A stretch of DNA of 54,428 nucleotides from a virus, in the IMG/VR virus record IMGVR_UViG_3300037193_000230, positions 1-54,428 of that record; one strand, given 5' to 3'. Both the position numbers and the translations under genes were made by a program. Every line of letters starts with the position of its first letter. Position 1 is the stretch's first letter. Positions 54,006 through 54,428 of the stretch are shown here, in pieces. Below the pieces are notes generated by a model. The model saw only the letters and a list, made by a program, of their open reading frames with translations. It did no database searches and was not told the DNA's origin.

Positions 54006-54428
54006 GCGTGTACGCGCGAGGCGCATTCGTTGACCCAGCAGTGATAAGTAAATCCACCCGGGACTGTGCGGAACCCTACGGGGTAGGGGGTGATGGGTTT
54101 CTACGACCATCAGCGCTTCATCGTGGCTTCAGTGGGTGGTACCATGACCCCCTATGGCGGGGTGGGTTCTTCTTGAGCGGTTAAACCAGCCTCAAGCGTC
54201 AATCGCCGTGTCATGGTGGGGTCCAGAGGTCTGGGTCACCAGTCTAGGAGGGTTTTCGAACCCTTCTACTTATGACGTGCCTGTTGCGTTCGGGGGTCCG
54301 AGGCTCTGATGTGGTACACGTCACAAGAACTTCTACAGATCGTAGCAAATCTTGTGGTAAGTACCTACTCTGTGTGACAGATAGTCACTCTATGATATCT
54401 ATAACCCGTATCGGACTTGGGAGCCGCT

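Larger units (their letters stand above)
53776..54428. other. Right-end non-coding region
   Basis: No gene here is credible. The stretch contains tandem hairpins (53822-53960), an AT-rich repeat cluster (53911-54005), and, near the end, a dyad GTGAC-AGATA-GTCAC (54374-54388) three bases before TATGAT (54391-54396), which could be an operator and -10. It lies upstream of the late operon and probably controls it or replication. Confidence 0.6.

Overview
This window reads as an essentially complete genome of a siphovirus that infects an actinobacterium. Streptomyces or a close relative is my best guess, inferred from the GC-rich sequence, frequent GTG starts, GAAAGG/AAGGAG ribosome binding sites, an amidase endolysin and the style of the small accessory proteins. 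No integrase, excisionase or repressor was recognised, so a virulent lifestyle is likely. The tail module has a tape measure protein, a tail terminator and frameshifted tail assembly chaperones but no sheath, hence a long non-contractile tail.

Layout. Positions 1-465 are non-coding and rich in inverted repeats. From 466 to 33709 about 90 tightly packed genes run rightwards (early, replication and accessory genes), many with 4-nt start/stop overlaps. From 33759 to 53775 the late genes run leftwards. A bidirectional terminator at 33719-33751 separates the converging arms. Read in transcription order, the left-going arm has HNH endonuclease, small terminase, endolysin, a cluster of 17 tRNAs, large terminase, portal, MuF, scaffold, capsid, a glycosyltransferase, an Acb2-like anti-CBASS protein, neck and tail-terminator genes, major tail protein, tail assembly chaperones, tape measure, minor tail proteins and holin. 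Positions 53776-54428 are non-coding and hold an AT-rich repeat cluster, a candidate origin or control region.

How the genes work together. Replication: split CHC2/Toprim primase, DnaB-like ATPase, family A DNA polymerase, DnaQ-like and PD-(D/E)XK exonucleases, endonuclease VII and a candidate ssDNA-binding protein. RNA repair and translation: two RNA ligases, a T4-type polynucleotide kinase/phosphatase, an Rv2179c-like exoribonuclease, a nucleotidyltransferase-like protein and 19 tRNAs, none with an encoded CCA. Several tRNA-like but non-canonical RNAs accompany them, including a compact cloverleaf at 7814-7877. Host takeover and counter-defence: an ArdA-like antirestriction protein, an Acb2-like cyclic-nucleotide sponge, a Fic protein and a small protein whose tail matches the pattern of RHIM/BASS3 amyloid-signalling motifs. 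Five small lipoproteins and several one- or two-helix membrane proteins may alter the host envelope.

The best candidates for undescribed biology are the amyloid-motif protein (7089-7328), the tRNA-like RNAs beside RNA-repair genes, the structured leader RNA at 2719-2818 between two matching promoters, and the four-member tandem paralogue family at 11323-12922. All assignments come from reading sequence motifs by eye. No database search was run.
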